Both the position numbers and the translations under genes were made by a program. From Flammeovirgaceae bacterium (lineage in GTDB: Bacteria; Bacteroidota; Bacteroidia; Cytophagales; Cyclobacteriaceae), in contig JAHEKQ010000002.1 of NCBI GenBank assembly GCA_024638265.1, positions 61,922 through 125,921 on the forward strand: DNA of 64,000 bases, written 5' to 3'. A model generated the notes under the pieces. That model was not told the origin of the DNA. It saw only the letters and a list, made by a program, of their open reading frames with translations, and made no database searches. The first letter of the stretch is position 1. Every line of letters begins with the position of its first letter. Positions 1 through 10,700 of the stretch are shown here, piece by piece.

Positions 1-642
1 ATGGCTAAGCAGTTAGTCAGTGAAGATGGAACTGCTATTGATATGCCCGCAGGGCCATCGGAGGTAGCGGTTTTAAGTGACCACACCGCTCAACCATCCT
101 ATATTGCGGCGGATCTTCTCTCTCAGGCTGAGCACGGGTCGGACAGCCAGGTAATATTTGTTACAACAGATCCCTCTCTCCCAGAAAAAGTAAAAGCGGA
201 AGTGGACCGGCAAGTAGCTGAATTACCCCGTAAGGAAATGGCCCGAGAAGCATTAAAATCGAGTAAGATAATCTATATGGATAATTTGGATAACGCAGTC
301 GCATTGATCAATTTTTATGCAGCAGAACATCTGATCGTTCAAACTGAAAACCTGGACAATGTCGCGGAAAAGATTACTAATGCAGGAAGTGTTTTCCTTG
401 GAAACTATACCCCTGAATCTGCCGGGGATTATGCATCCGGAACTAACCACACACTTCCTACCAATGCGAATGCACGGGCTTACTCAGGGTTGAGTACCGA
501 GAGCTTCATGAAATATATTACCTTCCAGCAAATTTCGAAGGAGGGGTTGTCCATATTGGGGCCAATAGTAGAAAAAATGGCTGAAGCTGAAGAACTTCAA
601 GCCCACAAAAATGCAGTATCTATCAGGTTGACTAATGGATAA
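1..642 (+). CDS. hisD: Histidinol dehydrogenase, C-terminal half (5' end outside window)
   Basis: NAD-dependent enzyme of the last two steps of histidine synthesis (histidinol to histidine). The window cuts the gene: about 213 residues remain of a usual ~430, so the apparent ATG at base 1 is not the true start. Visible family features, numbered in the fragment, are SQAEHG with the zinc ligands Q42 and H45, the catalytic pair E109-H110 in AAEHLIVQT, the GDYASGTNH block (D143, H150) and the terminal AHKNAV. It overlaps hisC by 8 bases and is the first visible gene of a his operon; hisG is expected just to the left. Identification is secure. Confidence 0.97.
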   Translation: MAKQLVSEDGTAIDMPAGPSEVAVLSDHTAQPSYIAADLLSQAEHGSDSQVIFVTTDPSLPEKVKAEVDRQVAELPRKEMAREALKSSKIIYMDNLDNAVALINFYAAEHLIVQTENLDNVAEKITNAGSVFLGNYTPESAGDYASGTNHTLPTNANARAYSGLSTESFMKYITFQQISKEGLSILGPIVEKMAEAEELQAHKNAVSIRLTNG

Positions 643-1690
643 ATCAAATCTGAATATTAAAGACCTTGTCAGGGATAATATTCTGAACCTTGTCCCCTAT
701 TCATCTGCCCGTTCAGAGTATAGCGAACATGCTGATATCTACCTCGATGCTAATGAATCCCCTTTTGATACAGGCTACAACCGCTATCCTGATCCACTCC
801 AAAAAGAGTTGAAGAAGGAAATCGGGAAACTGAAAAATATTGGGACCGATAAGGTATTTATTGGGAATGGAAGCGATGAAGCTATTGACCTTATAATCCG
901 TGTCTTCTGTACTCCCCTGCTTGAAGAAGTATTGCTTGTGGAGCCCACTTATGGCATGTATTCGGTCAGTGCCGCTATAAATAACATCGGCATTGTCCGA
1001 ACAAATCTCAACGAAGATTACACCCTGGATGCGGACCGCGTACTCAATTCGGTCACCAGTACAACGAAGGTCATATTCCTTTGCTCTCCCAATAATCCTT
1101 CTGGGAATCTTTTTGAACCTGAACAGATAATCAGAATTCTAGAGGGATTTCATGGGATTGTGGTAATCGATGAGGCGTATATCGATTTCAGTCAACGAGA
1201 TTCGTGGTTACAAAAGATTGACGATTATCAAAAGATGATAGTACTTCAGACATTCAGCAAGGCATGGGGACTGGCCGGTTTGCGTGTTGGAATGGCATTC
1301 AGCAACCCATCAATTATTCAACTTCTCAATAAGGTGAAGCCTCCGTATAATATCAGCAGCCTGGTTCAGGAAAAGGTATTGAAAAGTATTATCAATGATC
1401 AAAGCAAGGTAAATGATCGAGTAAATGTCATCCTCCGGGAACGGAAAAAAATGCGGGAGGAATTGCTTAAACTGGATTTTGTCAAAGAGATTTACCCAAG
1501 CCAGTCCAATTTCCTGCTCGTTCAGGTTGATGATCCCAACAAAACATATCAGTATCTTGTAGATTCCGGCATTATTGTCAGGAACAGATCCAGGCTGATC
1601 CTCTGCGAGGGGTGTTTACGGATCACGATTGGCCTTCAGGAGGAAAACCGCAGACTTATGGAAGCCTTAAAATCATACGGGAAAATATGA
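635..1690 (+). CDS. hisC: Histidinol-phosphate aminotransferase
   Basis: PLP-dependent class I/II aminotransferase converting imidazole-acetol phosphate and glutamate to histidinol phosphate. The 351 residues match the family length. Visible motifs: YLDANESPF (residues 37-44), SPNNPSG (151-157, substrate/PLP Asn), VVIDEAYIDF with D179 and Y182 contacting the cofactor ring, and QTFSKAWGLAGLRVGM with the Schiff-base lysine K209 and phosphate-binding R217. It starts inside the end of hisD and its TGA overlaps the hisB ATG (ATGA), which points to translational coupling within the his operon. Confidence 0.97.
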   Translation: MDKSNLNIKDLVRDNILNLVPYSSARSEYSEHADIYLDANESPFDTGYNRYPDPLQKELKKEIGKLKNIGTDKVFIGNGSDEAIDLIIRVFCTPLLEEVLLVEPTYGMYSVSAAINNIGIVRTNLNEDYTLDADRVLNSVTSTTKVIFLCSPNNPSGNLFEPEQIIRILEGFHGIVVIDEAYIDFSQRDSWLQKIDDYQKMIVLQTFSKAWGLAGLRVGMAFSNPSIIQLLNKVKPPYNISSLVQEKVLKSIINDQSKVNDRVNVILRERKKMREELLKLDFVKEIYPSQSNFLLVQVDDPNKTYQYLVDSGIIVRNRSRLILCEGCLRITIGLQEENRRLMEALKSYGKI

Positions 1691-2823
1691 AACGCGTGCT
1701 ATTTATTGACCGGGATGGAACGATTGTAAGAGAACCTGCGGATGAACAACTGGATTCCTTTGAAAAACTGAGTTTCCTTCCGGGCACTATCAGGAGTCTT
1801 TTCACTATTGCATCAGAGTTAAATTTCGAATTGGTGATGGTGACGAACCAGGATGGCCTTGGTACGGATTTATTTCCCGAAGACAAATTCCTGCCAATCC
1901 ATAACCTCATTATGACAACCCTTGAGAATGAAGGGATAACCTTCCGATCTGTACATATAGACCGGTCCTTCCCCAAGGATAATTTACCTACCAGGAAACC
2001 AGGAACCGGGATGTTGAAGGAATATATTGAGGGGGATTTTGACCTTGAGCACAGCTTCGTTATTGGAGACAGGTACACTGATATGGAACTCGCCCGGAAC
2101 CTGGGTTGTAAAGGAATTTTGATTCGCGAGGATGACAGAAACCTGGGTTCAGGGGAAACGGAGCTATCAGAATTAGAGCTTAACGATCACATTGCCCTTA
2201 AGGTTGGATCATGGAAGGAAATAAGTCATTGGCTACTCAATAAAGACAGGATAGTATCTATTGAAAGGAATACCAATGAAACTCAAATCCATATTGAACT
2301 TAACCTCGAGGGGGAGGGAAATTATCAAATCGCTACTGGCCTGGGCTTTTTTGATCATATGTTGGAACAACTTGCCAGGCATGGCGGAGTGGATCTGAAT
2401 GTATCCGTAAATGGTGACCTGCATATCGATGAACACCATACAATCGAAGATACTGCACTCGCATTGGGTTCCGCCTTTGACCAGGCAATGGGGAAAAAGG
2501 CCGGCATGGCTCGTTATGGTTTCCATTTACCGATGGATGATTGCCTGGCGGACGTGGCAATTGATTTCGGTGGCCGTCCCTGGCTGGAGTGGAAAGCCGA
2601 ATTTAAAAGGGAAAAAATCGGTGAGATGCCCACTGAAATGTTCCCGCATTTTTTCAGGTCATTTTGTGAAACTGCCCGCTGCAACCTGCACATAGGATGC
2701 GATGGAAATAATGAACATCACAAAATTGAAGCTATTTTCAAGGCCTTTGCCCGATCTGTTAAACAGGCAATCGCGCGCGAAGAAGGTAAAGGTGGTATAC
2801 CGACTACGAAAGGGATCTTGTAA
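1687..2823 (+). CDS. hisB: Bifunctional histidinol-phosphatase / imidazoleglycerol-phosphate dehydratase
   Basis: Fused enzyme of 378 residues: an N-terminal HAD phosphatase (FIDRDGTIV, nucleophile D8 and acid/base D10) removes phosphate from histidinol phosphate, and the C-terminal half (from about residue 190) dehydrates imidazoleglycerol phosphate, with metal-binding HHTIED and NEHHKIEA. I use the ATG overlapping the hisC stop; a reading frame open from 1612 would put 25 unrelated residues in front of the HAD motif. Odd point: the cysteine/histidine zinc cluster known in the Escherichia coli phosphatase domain is absent (SFPKDNLPTRKPG here), while the catalytic aspartates are kept. Confidence 0.96.
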   Translation: MKRVLFIDRDGTIVREPADEQLDSFEKLSFLPGTIRSLFTIASELNFELVMVTNQDGLGTDLFPEDKFLPIHNLIMTTLENEGITFRSVHIDRSFPKDNLPTRKPGTGMLKEYIEGDFDLEHSFVIGDRYTDMELARNLGCKGILIREDDRNLGSGETELSELELNDHIALKVGSWKEISHWLLNKDRIVSIERNTNETQIHIELNLEGEGNYQIATGLGFFDHMLEQLARHGGVDLNVSVNGDLHIDEHHTIEDTALALGSAFDQAMGKKAGMARYGFHLPMDDCLADVAIDFGGRPWLEWKAEFKREKIGEMPTEMFPHFFRSFCETARCNLHIGCDGNNEHHKIEAIFKAFARSVKQAIAREEGKGGIPTTKGIL

Positions 2824-3407
2824 TGAAGATAGCAATCATAAAATATAATGCGGGAAATACCCAATCTGTAATCAATGCATTAACAAGACTGGGTATCGAT
2901 CCTATTTTGACTGACGATAAACAAGAAATTCTATCAGCGGATAAGGTAATCTTTCCAGGTGTAGGGGAAGCAGCAACCACTATGAACCATTTGAATGAAC
3001 TGAAGCTGGCTGAGTTTATTCCTTCCCTAAAACAACCGGTTTTGGGCATCTGCCTGGGTATGCAATTGATGTGTCGGTATTCCGAGGAGAATAATACCAA
3101 ATGTATGGGCATATTTGAACTGGATGTACTGAAATTCAAACCCCTGAATAGTGAGCAGGTCCCGCATATGGGTTGGAATACCTTGAAAAATACCTCCTCT
3201 CCTCTCTTAACAGGCCTTGAAGATGAGCACGTCTATTTCGTCCACAGCTACTATGTCCCGTTAAATGATAATTCTATTGCAACAACTGACTATATCCACC
3301 CATATTGCTCAGCGATAAACAAAGATAATTTTTATGCCGTACAATTTCACCCCGAAAAAAGCTCAATTGCCGGGGCGAGAATACTTGATAACTTTATAAA
3401 GCTATGA
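2823..3407 (+). CDS. hisH: Imidazole glycerol phosphate synthase, glutaminase subunit
   Basis: Class I glutamine amidotransferase that supplies ammonia to HisF. All expected catalytic residues are visible: nucleophile C77 in LGICLGMQ and the H177/E179 pair in VQFHPEKS. The length of 194 residues is normal. The start ATG shares a base with the hisB stop (TAATG). The four-base overlap with hisA continues the coupled his operon. The product should form a HisH-HisF heterodimer with the subunit encoded two genes downstream. Confidence 0.97.
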   Translation: MKIAIIKYNAGNTQSVINALTRLGIDPILTDDKQEILSADKVIFPGVGEAATTMNHLNELKLAEFIPSLKQPVLGICLGMQLMCRYSEENNTKCMGIFELDVLKFKPLNSEQVPHMGWNTLKNTSSPLLTGLEDEHVYFVHSYYVPLNDNSIATTDYIHPYCSAINKDNFYAVQFHPEKSSIAGARILDNFIKL

Positions 3408-4129
3408 TAACCGTAATTCCAGCAATTGACCTCATCGATGGTAACTGTGTTCGTTTGACAGAAGGTAACTTTGACACGAAGAAGATTTATTATCGGGACC
3501 CTGTAGATGCAGCCAAACTTATTGAAGGATGTGGCCTGACACATTTGCATGTAGTAGATCTGGACAATGCGAAAGCCGGGAAGGTCCTTTCCCTGGAATC
3601 CCTTGAGAGAATTGCCAGCAGTACTTCCCTTACTATAGATTACGGAGGAGGAGTGAAAACGCTGGAAGAATTAAAATCAGTGTTTGAAGCAGGTGTTGAC
3701 CAAGTTAATATTGGGAGTCTTGCTGTCCATGACCCAGACCTCGTAAAAGAATGGCTACATGATTACAGTGGGAAGATCATCCTATCGGCAGACGCAAAAA
3801 ACAATAAAATCGCTACTGCCGGCTGGCAGAGTGAATCCGAACTACAATTGCAGGATTTTATCCAAATATTTACGGAGCACGGACTTGAGTATATCACATC
3901 TACAGACATCAGTAAGGATGGAAAGTTGGGTGGGCCATCCTTTGAAATGTATGAAATTCTGAGGAAGGAATTTCCATCACTGAATATTTGCGCTTCGGGA
4001 GGTGTTACAAGGTCCGAGGATATTGAAAAACTCCAGGATATGGGTATAAACCGGGTGATCGTGGGTAAGGCCATTTACGAGGGGGTACTTACTTTCGGAG
4101 ACCTGGCAAAATTTACCGATGATGCTTAA
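3404..4129 (+). CDS. hisA: ProFAR isomerase (phosphoribosylformimino-AICAR-P isomerase)
   Basis: TIM-barrel isomerase of histidine synthesis (ProFAR to PRFAR). The 241-residue protein carries the acid/base aspartates expected of the family, D9 in [10 protein letters not shown] and D168 in [10 protein letters not shown], and the phosphate-binding glycine segments DYGGGVK and CASGGV in the two half barrels. The gene starts four bases before the hisH stop (ATGA) and overlaps hisF by 11 bases. Nothing unusual. Confidence 0.97.
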   Translation: MITVIPAIDLIDGNCVRLTEGNFDTKKIYYRDPVDAAKLIEGCGLTHLHVVDLDNAKAGKVLSLESLERIASSTSLTIDYGGGVKTLEELKSVFEAGVDQVNIGSLAVHDPDLVKEWLHDYSGKIILSADAKNNKIATAGWQSESELQLQDFIQIFTEHGLEYITSTDISKDGKLGGPSFEMYEILRKEFPSLNICASGGVTRSEDIEKLQDMGINRVIVGKAIYEGVLTFGDLAKFTDDA

Positions 4130-4877
4130 AAAGCGCATTATTCCCTGTCTTGATGTCAACAATGGCAGGACGGTAAAAGGTATCAATTTCATCGATCTGA
4201 GAGATGCCGGTGATCCCGTAGAGTTGGGTGAGGCCTATGCTAAAAAAGGGGCCGATGAATTGGTGTACCTGGACATATCTGCAACGAATGAAAATCGATC
4301 GACCTTTACCGAACTTGTACGATCTATTGCACGCCATGTAGATATACCTTTCACAGTAGGAGGAGGAATCTCTACTGTGGAAGATGTAAAGCCGTTGCTC
4401 GAAGCGGGAGCGGACAAGGTATCCGTAAACTCTGCTGCCGTAAAAAACCCTGGGTTGATTGACAAACTCGTAAATGCCTTCGGTAGTCAATGCATCGTAG
4501 TGGCAATAGACGCCAGATATACCGGGGATAGATGGATTGTGCATACACACGGGGGTAGCAAACCCACAGATAAAGAGTTGTTCTCATGGGCTGCGGAAGT
4601 GGAATCAAGAGGTGCCGGGGAAATCCTCTTTACCAGTATGGATCATGATGGTACGAAAAAGGGATTTGCAGTAGAAGCACTCAACCGTCTAAGCCAGGAA
4701 GTCGGGATTCCCGTTATTGCAAGTGGTGGCGCAGGTGAAATCGAGCACTTCACCGAGGTGTTTACAAAAACGCCTGTGACAGCCGCACTGGCTGCCAGTA
4801 TTTTTCACTTTGGTGAAATTGAGATAGGAACCCTGAAAAAAGAATTATCAAATAAAGGAATTGCCGTAAGACTATGA
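4119..4877 (+). CDS. hisF: Imidazole glycerol phosphate synthase, cyclase subunit
   Basis: TIM-barrel cyclase partner of HisH; makes imidazole glycerol phosphate and AICAR. Recognised by [16 protein letters not shown] at the N terminus (catalytic Asp), [18 protein letters not shown] with the second catalytic aspartate, and [11 protein letters not shown] near the end. Two adjacent ATG codons (4119 and 4122) could start it; they differ by one residue. It overlaps hisA by 11 bases, and its stop overlaps the start of hisIE. Confidence 0.97.
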   Translation: MMLKKRIIPCLDVNNGRTVKGINFIDLRDAGDPVELGEAYAKKGADELVYLDISATNENRSTFTELVRSIARHVDIPFTVGGGISTVEDVKPLLEAGADKVSVNSAAVKNPGLIDKLVNAFGSQCIVVAIDARYTGDRWIVHTHGGSKPTDKELFSWAAEVESRGAGEILFTSMDHDGTKKGFAVEALNRLSQEVGIPVIASGGAGEIEHFTEVFTKTPVTAALAASIFHFGEIEIGTLKKELSNKGIAVRL

Positions 4878-5458
4878 ATCCCGATTTTGAAAAACATAAA
4901 TTAATCCCTGCTATAGTGCAGGATCAAATCACGAAAAACGTATTGATGCTTGCCTTTATGAACCGGGAGTCATTTGATAAGACCTTGGAAACCGGGAAGG
5001 TGACATTCTACAGTAGAAGCCGTGATAGCTTATGGACGAAGGGTGAAACCTCCGGTAATTATCTCCAATACCAATCACACTACATTGATTGTGACCGGGA
5101 TACCATCCTGATCTTTGCTACCCCTGAAGGGCCGGCCTGTCATCTCGACAATGACACGTGTTTTGGAGAATTTGAAAATACGGGAACTGACCTTGGCTTT
5201 CTAACCGATATAATCAGTGAACGAAAGCATAACCCTTCCGATTCATCGTATACAAACAAACTTCTTGATAATCTGGATAAAGCAGCACAAAAAGTAGGGG
5301 AAGAAGCTGTTGAACTGGTCATCGAGGCGAAAGACAACCGCAATGAGAGATTCCTTGAGGAAGCTGCAGATCTCATGTATCATTACCTCGTGCTGCTAGC
5401 AGCAAAAGACATGGATCTCTCGGAAGTTATTTCAATTCTGAGAAAAAGGATGAAGTAG
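4874..5458 (+). CDS. hisIE: Bifunctional phosphoribosyl-AMP cyclohydrolase / phosphoribosyl-ATP pyrophosphatase
   Basis: Fusion of HisI (about residues 1-105) and HisE (about 110-194), catalysing steps 2 and 3 of histidine synthesis. The HisI part keeps its metal-binding cysteines in DCDRD and [12 protein letters not shown]. The HisE part shows [14 protein letters not shown] and [14 protein letters not shown], the MazG-like acidic metal-binding helices. Last gene of the visible his operon. Its stop lies one base from the stop of the convergent trehalose gene, and no hairpin terminator is visible at that junction. Confidence 0.96.
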   Translation: MNPDFEKHKLIPAIVQDQITKNVLMLAFMNRESFDKTLETGKVTFYSRSRDSLWTKGETSGNYLQYQSHYIDCDRDTILIFATPEGPACHLDNDTCFGEFENTGTDLGFLTDIISERKHNPSDSSYTNKLLDNLDKAAQKVGEEAVELVIEAKDNRNERFLEEAADLMYHYLVLLAAKDMDLSEVISILRKRMK

Positions 5459-5459
5459 T

Positions 5460-7634
5460 TTAAAGCAGTCCCTTTAACAATTCACGAACTGATGCAGGGT
5501 CTTTTATACTATAAGAGGCCGATGACCTGTTACCACCTACTTTAACGGTATAAGCTCCTTTAGGCATGGCCTCAAAAGTGTCTTCGTCTGTCCTGTCGTC
5601 ACCTACGGCGAGTATATAATCGTACTTCTGATCCTTTAACCATTTGGCAGCAGCCCTACCTTTATCGACCTGGGCATTCTTTATTTCAACTACCTTATCT
5701 CCTTCCAATACATGAAGGTTCATATCTTCGGAAAGGAACCGTAGATGGCTGAATATTTCCCTGGACCTTAACTCACCCAGTCCCGTTTCCACTTTTCTGA
5801 AGTGCCAAACCAGGCTGAAATCCTTCTCTTCTATCAAAGATCCTGGAGTTTTAGAAACGTACATTTCCAATATTGGCTTAATTTCTTCCTTCCAATCAGA
5901 ATTCAAATCATCTATAGTCTCCCATTTACTTCCTTTCTGGCGTAGCCAGATTCCGTGTTCGGCAATTATATCTACATTAAGCGAACCCAACCAGTTCTCA
6001 AGAGAATGTCTTTCCCTTCCACTAATAATCACCACCTTAGTTCCCTTTTTCTCTGAAAGTGATTTAAGCAAATCTATTAATTCCTTATCGGGTTTTGCTT
6101 TCTCAGGTGAATTCTGAAATTCTACAAGAGTACCATCATAATCGAGGAAAATGATCTGGCTCTTTGAACTTTGGAAATCCTTGAACAGCTTCTGCCTGGT
6201 ACTTTCATCAATAAGTTTGGTCCTGAACTCATCTTGCTGATGTGTCACCTGATCAAGCCGGGTAAGAAAGAGATCCACCCAGTGATGTACATTATACCTT
6301 TTGATAGTTTTTTGCATTGATTCAAGAGCGCGCCTCTGATCTTTTAATGACATCTCAAGGGCTGTTTTTATAGCGTCGGCTACCTGGTGTTTATCATTGG
6401 GATTGATCAATATGGCATCGCTCAACTCCTTCGAGGCACCGGCCATTTCACTCAGAATCAATACTCCCTTTTTATCTAGTTTGCTGGCGACAAATTCTTT
6501 ACATACGAGGTTCATCCCATCTCTCATAGGAGTTACCATAGCTACATCAGCCATTCTGTAAAGGGCCGAAAGTTTGGGTAAATCGAGGGAGCGATAGAAA
6601 TAATGGATTGGGGTCCAATTCATAGACCCATATGTTCCATTAATCCTACCTACCAACAAATCTACTTCCTCTTTCAGGGCCATATACTGTGCAACTTTGT
6701 CCCTTGAAGGCACTACCAGTAGGATCAGTGAGACTTTTCCCTGGTATTGTGGGTATTTTTTTAAGAACAGGTCAAATATTACTAGTCGTTGTGGTATTCC
6801 CTTGGAGTAATCCAGGCGGTCAATCGAGAGTATCAATTTTTGCTGGCCCAGTGAAGTTCGATACTCTACTTCATTGGATATGGTCTCAGGGTCAGCAGCA
6901 GCTTTTGCATATTTATCATAATCAATGCCCATGGGAAAGGGATCCACCTGCACAATCCTGTTGGCCATATTGATTTGTCCCTGGTGATTACCAAGAGATA
7001 CAAGCCGGTTTACCGCGCTGAGAAAGTGTCGCATGTCATCATAGGTATGAAATCCTATGAGATCTGCACCCAGTACACCAAAAAGCAATTGCTTTCTCCA
7101 CGGTATTAAACGGAATACTTCATGTGATGGAAATGGAATATGAAGGAAAAAGCCTATGCTTGCGTTGGGCAATTTATCCCTTATCAGCTGTGGAAGTAAG
7201 AAAAGTTGGTAATCATGGACCCAAATCCTGTCGCCATCTTCTGCAATATCAAGAACTGCATCACGAAACTTCTCATTAACGGCTACATAGCTCTCCCAAA
7301 GATTCCTTTTGTAAATCGCATACTGGTTGAAATAGTGGAAGTTCGGCCACAAAGTGGAATTACAGAAACCTTCGTAGAAATCCTCAATTTCCTTTTTAGA
7401 GAGGAATACTGGTTGCATATTTTCTGAAAGCAGCTTCTGTTTAGTTTCATCCTTCAAGTCCGGATCCGTCATATAGATCCCCGGCCAGCCGATCCACATA
7501 TTTCCACCACCCTTATACACGGATCCCAAACCTGTGGCAAGTCCGCCTTCACTTGGAATATAACTGAGTCCTTCTTCCGGATTTCCCTCTACCCTGACGG
7601 GTAGCCTGTTTGAGATAATAATTGTTTTTCCCAT
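5460..7634 (-). CDS. Fused trehalose-6-phosphate synthase / trehalose-6-phosphatase
   Basis: A 724-residue two-domain enzyme that should make trehalose from UDP-glucose (or another NDP-glucose) and glucose 6-phosphate in one polypeptide. Residues 1-470 are a family GT20 glycosyltransferase: SNRLPVRV at the N terminus, WVHDYQL (H140, D141), DRLDYSKGI with R273 and K278 that bind phosphates, and MRDGMNLV (D372). Residues about 490-724 are a HAD phosphatase with FLDYDGTL (D498, D500), ISGRERH and VGDDRTDEDTF. It corresponds to OtsA joined to OtsB. Transcribed alone, with 111 bases to the next gene on the same strand. Trehalose commonly serves in osmotic and desiccation protection. Confidence 0.95.
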   Translation of the reverse strand: MGKTIIISNRLPVRVEGNPEEGLSYIPSEGGLATGLGSVYKGGGNMWIGWPGIYMTDPDLKDETKQKLLSENMQPVFLSKKEIEDFYEGFCNSTLWPNFHYFNQYAIYKRNLWESYVAVNEKFRDAVLDIAEDGDRIWVHDYQLFLLPQLIRDKLPNASIGFFLHIPFPSHEVFRLIPWRKQLLFGVLGADLIGFHTYDDMRHFLSAVNRLVSLGNHQGQINMANRIVQVDPFPMGIDYDKYAKAAADPETISNEVEYRTSLGQQKLILSIDRLDYSKGIPQRLVIFDLFLKKYPQYQGKVSLILLVVPSRDKVAQYMALKEEVDLLVGRINGTYGSMNWTPIHYFYRSLDLPKLSALYRMADVAMVTPMRDGMNLVCKEFVASKLDKKGVLILSEMAGASKELSDAILINPNDKHQVADAIKTALEMSLKDQRRALESMQKTIKRYNVHHWVDLFLTRLDQVTHQQDEFRTKLIDESTRQKLFKDFQSSKSQIIFLDYDGTLVEFQNSPEKAKPDKELIDLLKSLSEKKGTKVVIISGRERHSLENWLGSLNVDIIAEHGIWLRQKGSKWETIDDLNSDWKEEIKPILEMYVSKTPGSLIEEKDFSLVWHFRKVETGLGELRSREIFSHLRFLSEDMNLHVLEGDKVVEIKNAQVDKGRAAAKWLKDQKYDYILAVGDDRTDEDTFEAMPKGAYTVKVGGNRSSASYSIKDPASVRELLKGLL

Positions 7635-7745
7635 GGTGTAGAAACGTGGCTTTTATAATACTGGCGTTGAGATAGAATTACAAGTAATTAGTGTGAAAGT
7701 TATGTCCATAGGTATATGAAGATGGCGGAGTGTGGAAAGCAAGTG

Positions 7746-10700
7746 TTAAAACCTGGCAGTAAGCCTTACCGAGGCCCGGTTGATCCATTGGCTTGATGAA
7801 GTCCTCCCCATGTATATCATATGGATCATGAGACCTGAATTCAACTCTTGTCGGACATTAAGTGTTACCCGGAAATTATTTCCCGGATGGAAAGCCTCCA
7901 GCATGTCATAGGCAAGGGCTGAATTCGGGTTTCCTTTGTATTCGATGTGTGCATATTCCGATTTCAGTATCAGATCACGACTTTTACCCAATCTCCATTG
8001 CGATTCCAGGTTCAGTTCGTGTAGTTCTGCATCTATATTTTCTTCACTGGTTCCACCTTTTCCCACTTTGAACCGGTATGCAGATTTCACAGACCAACGA
8101 AGTGTAGGTCTAAGCTCCCACCCCGTTGAATATGTGGATTTTATAAATGAATAATTGCGCGAATTCAGTACATCCGAACTGTTCTTTCTTACTTCCCGGA
8201 GACTACCTATTTTCCATGATAAGACAGAACTTAGCTTGAAAACCGTATTTGCTTCAATCCTCTCGCCAATTCTCAATTCATGACCATCGAGAACCCAGTT
8301 CTTTCGACCATTATTGCTGTAGCCCATGTCAAAAGACAAGAACTCAAACAAATCATTGGCAAACAGGCGATACTTCAGACGTCTTAACCCCGAAAGAACT
8401 TCATTATGATCGAGTGGATTCATAACACTGCTAAACCTGGTCCTGAACTTGTCCCCCATAGATTTGCCTCTCAGGTCCCATCTGATAGTAGACTTCAGCT
8501 TCTTCAAAATATCATTTGCCGTCTTCGCCGGCCATCGAATATTGAATACCATATTGAGGCGATTCTCTGTTGCTATTATTCGTTCCGGTGTGGTCACGAA
8601 GAATCGGGTGTAGTTCATTTCATCGGGATTGATCGCTTCAAAGAATTCATCCAGTTGCTGAATGCCATCATCATTAAGATCTCTCCACGTATAAAATCCC
8701 TGACCGGAGGGCACTTCCCGATAAACATATTCCCTCCTTGGCTCCCAACCATTTTGAGTACTGAGATTCAGGTTTGTTTTTATCGCACCATCGAACAGAC
8801 TGAAATTTGAGGTCGTTCCGCCCATTAGACTTTCAGATACCTGGTTGTTACCCTCTTTCAAGGTTCGATGACTTAGCACCAAGTCAATAAACCCTTTGCT
8901 GAACTTTCTCCTGTATTTCGATGATAGAGTTTCAGATCTGAGTTTTTCATCCCAATCACCATGTAAAGGTACTTTATCATCCCTGAGTGTATATGAAACC
9001 CTGAAATTCGAATCCTTGTCCTCATTGCTGTTTAGATACCAGGAATGCTCGTCAAAATACTGTAATGAAGAAACCAGTGATTTACCGACGGGATCCATTA
9101 CAGTATTTTTCTCGGACCGGTAACTGTATCCAGGTCTTCCCACCAAAGTGGGAATGGATATATCAATCCTAACTCTATTCCAATCCGCATCTCCCGTGGA
9201 ATTCTTGTTTTCCATCCTGTAAAATTGATTTTCCAACCACACTTTACCTCGGTACTTCAAATCGAAAAGGCTATTCCATCCATTGATAATATCGCCTCTA
9301 TTTCGCAAGTTTCCCCTCCAGGATACATGATTGCTTGCCAGATCTGATACGTTGAAACCTGCAAAGACCCTGGTCTCTTCAACATTTTCACCAATTTGAG
9401 TTACAGACCAGTCACGGTCAAAATCCACAGGGCGAAACGGGTCGGCTTGCCTGAACTTGTCATCTATCCACTCGGTTCCTAGATCCGCTGAAAAACGGTA
9501 TTTCTTTTGTGGGCCTAACAACCTCCCCTCCGTCTTCAAACCCGCTTTGATTGCCAGGCCTCTCAAGGGGCTGATATTTCCGAGGGTATTTGAATTAAAG
9601 GAAGAATAGGTAAGTTCAGAAAAGGCAGACTCATGGGTAGTGAGCTTCGATGTAGCTCCCAAGGTCAGTAGTTCAAGCGATGTAGGGGCATTTATTCGTT
9701 TATAGGGTGAGTAATCTCCCCCTGGTTTTCCGTCTATTGGTGCAACCCATTTAAAGAGTGGTTCGTTGTAGTTTCCATAATCCCTTACGTAATCGCCTTG
9801 ATTGGGTCCGACATACGTGAACTTTACACTGTAATGTAATTGCGTAGCATCGCGACTGAATACAAGGATATTTTCAAATCCCAGGGAGTCGGTCATAACA
9901 TAACTCACCTTCTCTGTGCTGAAAGGCACTTCCACAAAGCTAGGAGCTTCCTTAAACCACTCCTGGGATCCGGATATCAGTTCCAGTTCTTCATTAGTGA
10001 GTGTATTATTAAAATGTGTATTATCCTTTTCCCTGAAATACCCGAGATAGACTTCCGTATTCAATCCCCTGTAGCGGTAATCAACTGTCCTTGCAGATCG
10101 CTGAAATGATTGGTTCATGTATTCAAAATCAATCCGTACACGGCTAAAACGCGTAATTACAATTGTTGGTAAAAAGCTGATCTCTCCAAGGTTGTAATCA
10201 ATTTCGTAATCTTCTCCCCTGTTCATTTTTCGACCATCCAGGTACACCTGTTCTGAAGCAGCGAGAATGATTATAAATGGATCACTCACTGGTCCGGAAA
10301 TCTTGTAGGGGCCATTAAGTCCCTCCTCACCATTGAAAACAAAGGAATGAAATCTGCCCTTGTTCATTCCGGTCTGAATATTTACACGGTGGATGGAATC
10401 CTTCCACTGAAAACCTGTACCCATTAAACCGCGACGGAACCGGTGGAAACTATATCCGTCATTTTCCAGTTGAATATCACCCGCTTCTACCGATAGGTTT
10501 TCATTGTATACATTGATATATAATCGATTAAAATTTTTGAGTGAATTCGTATTCCCCTCAGGTTGATATGGAATATTCTGGTCAAATATGTGGGCCTTCA
10601 ACCTGAGGTCATCCGTTATTTTACCCTCAATTCTAAGGTCCATTCTCGAGTCGACTGACATGTCCTGGCGATTTCCCAGGTTCACTCCCCTGCTCAGAAT

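Noticed and set aside
1612..1686. Upstream extension of hisB
   Set aside because: The 25 extra residues overlap hisC and precede the HAD motif, which should begin the protein; the ATGA overlap at 1687 is the better start.
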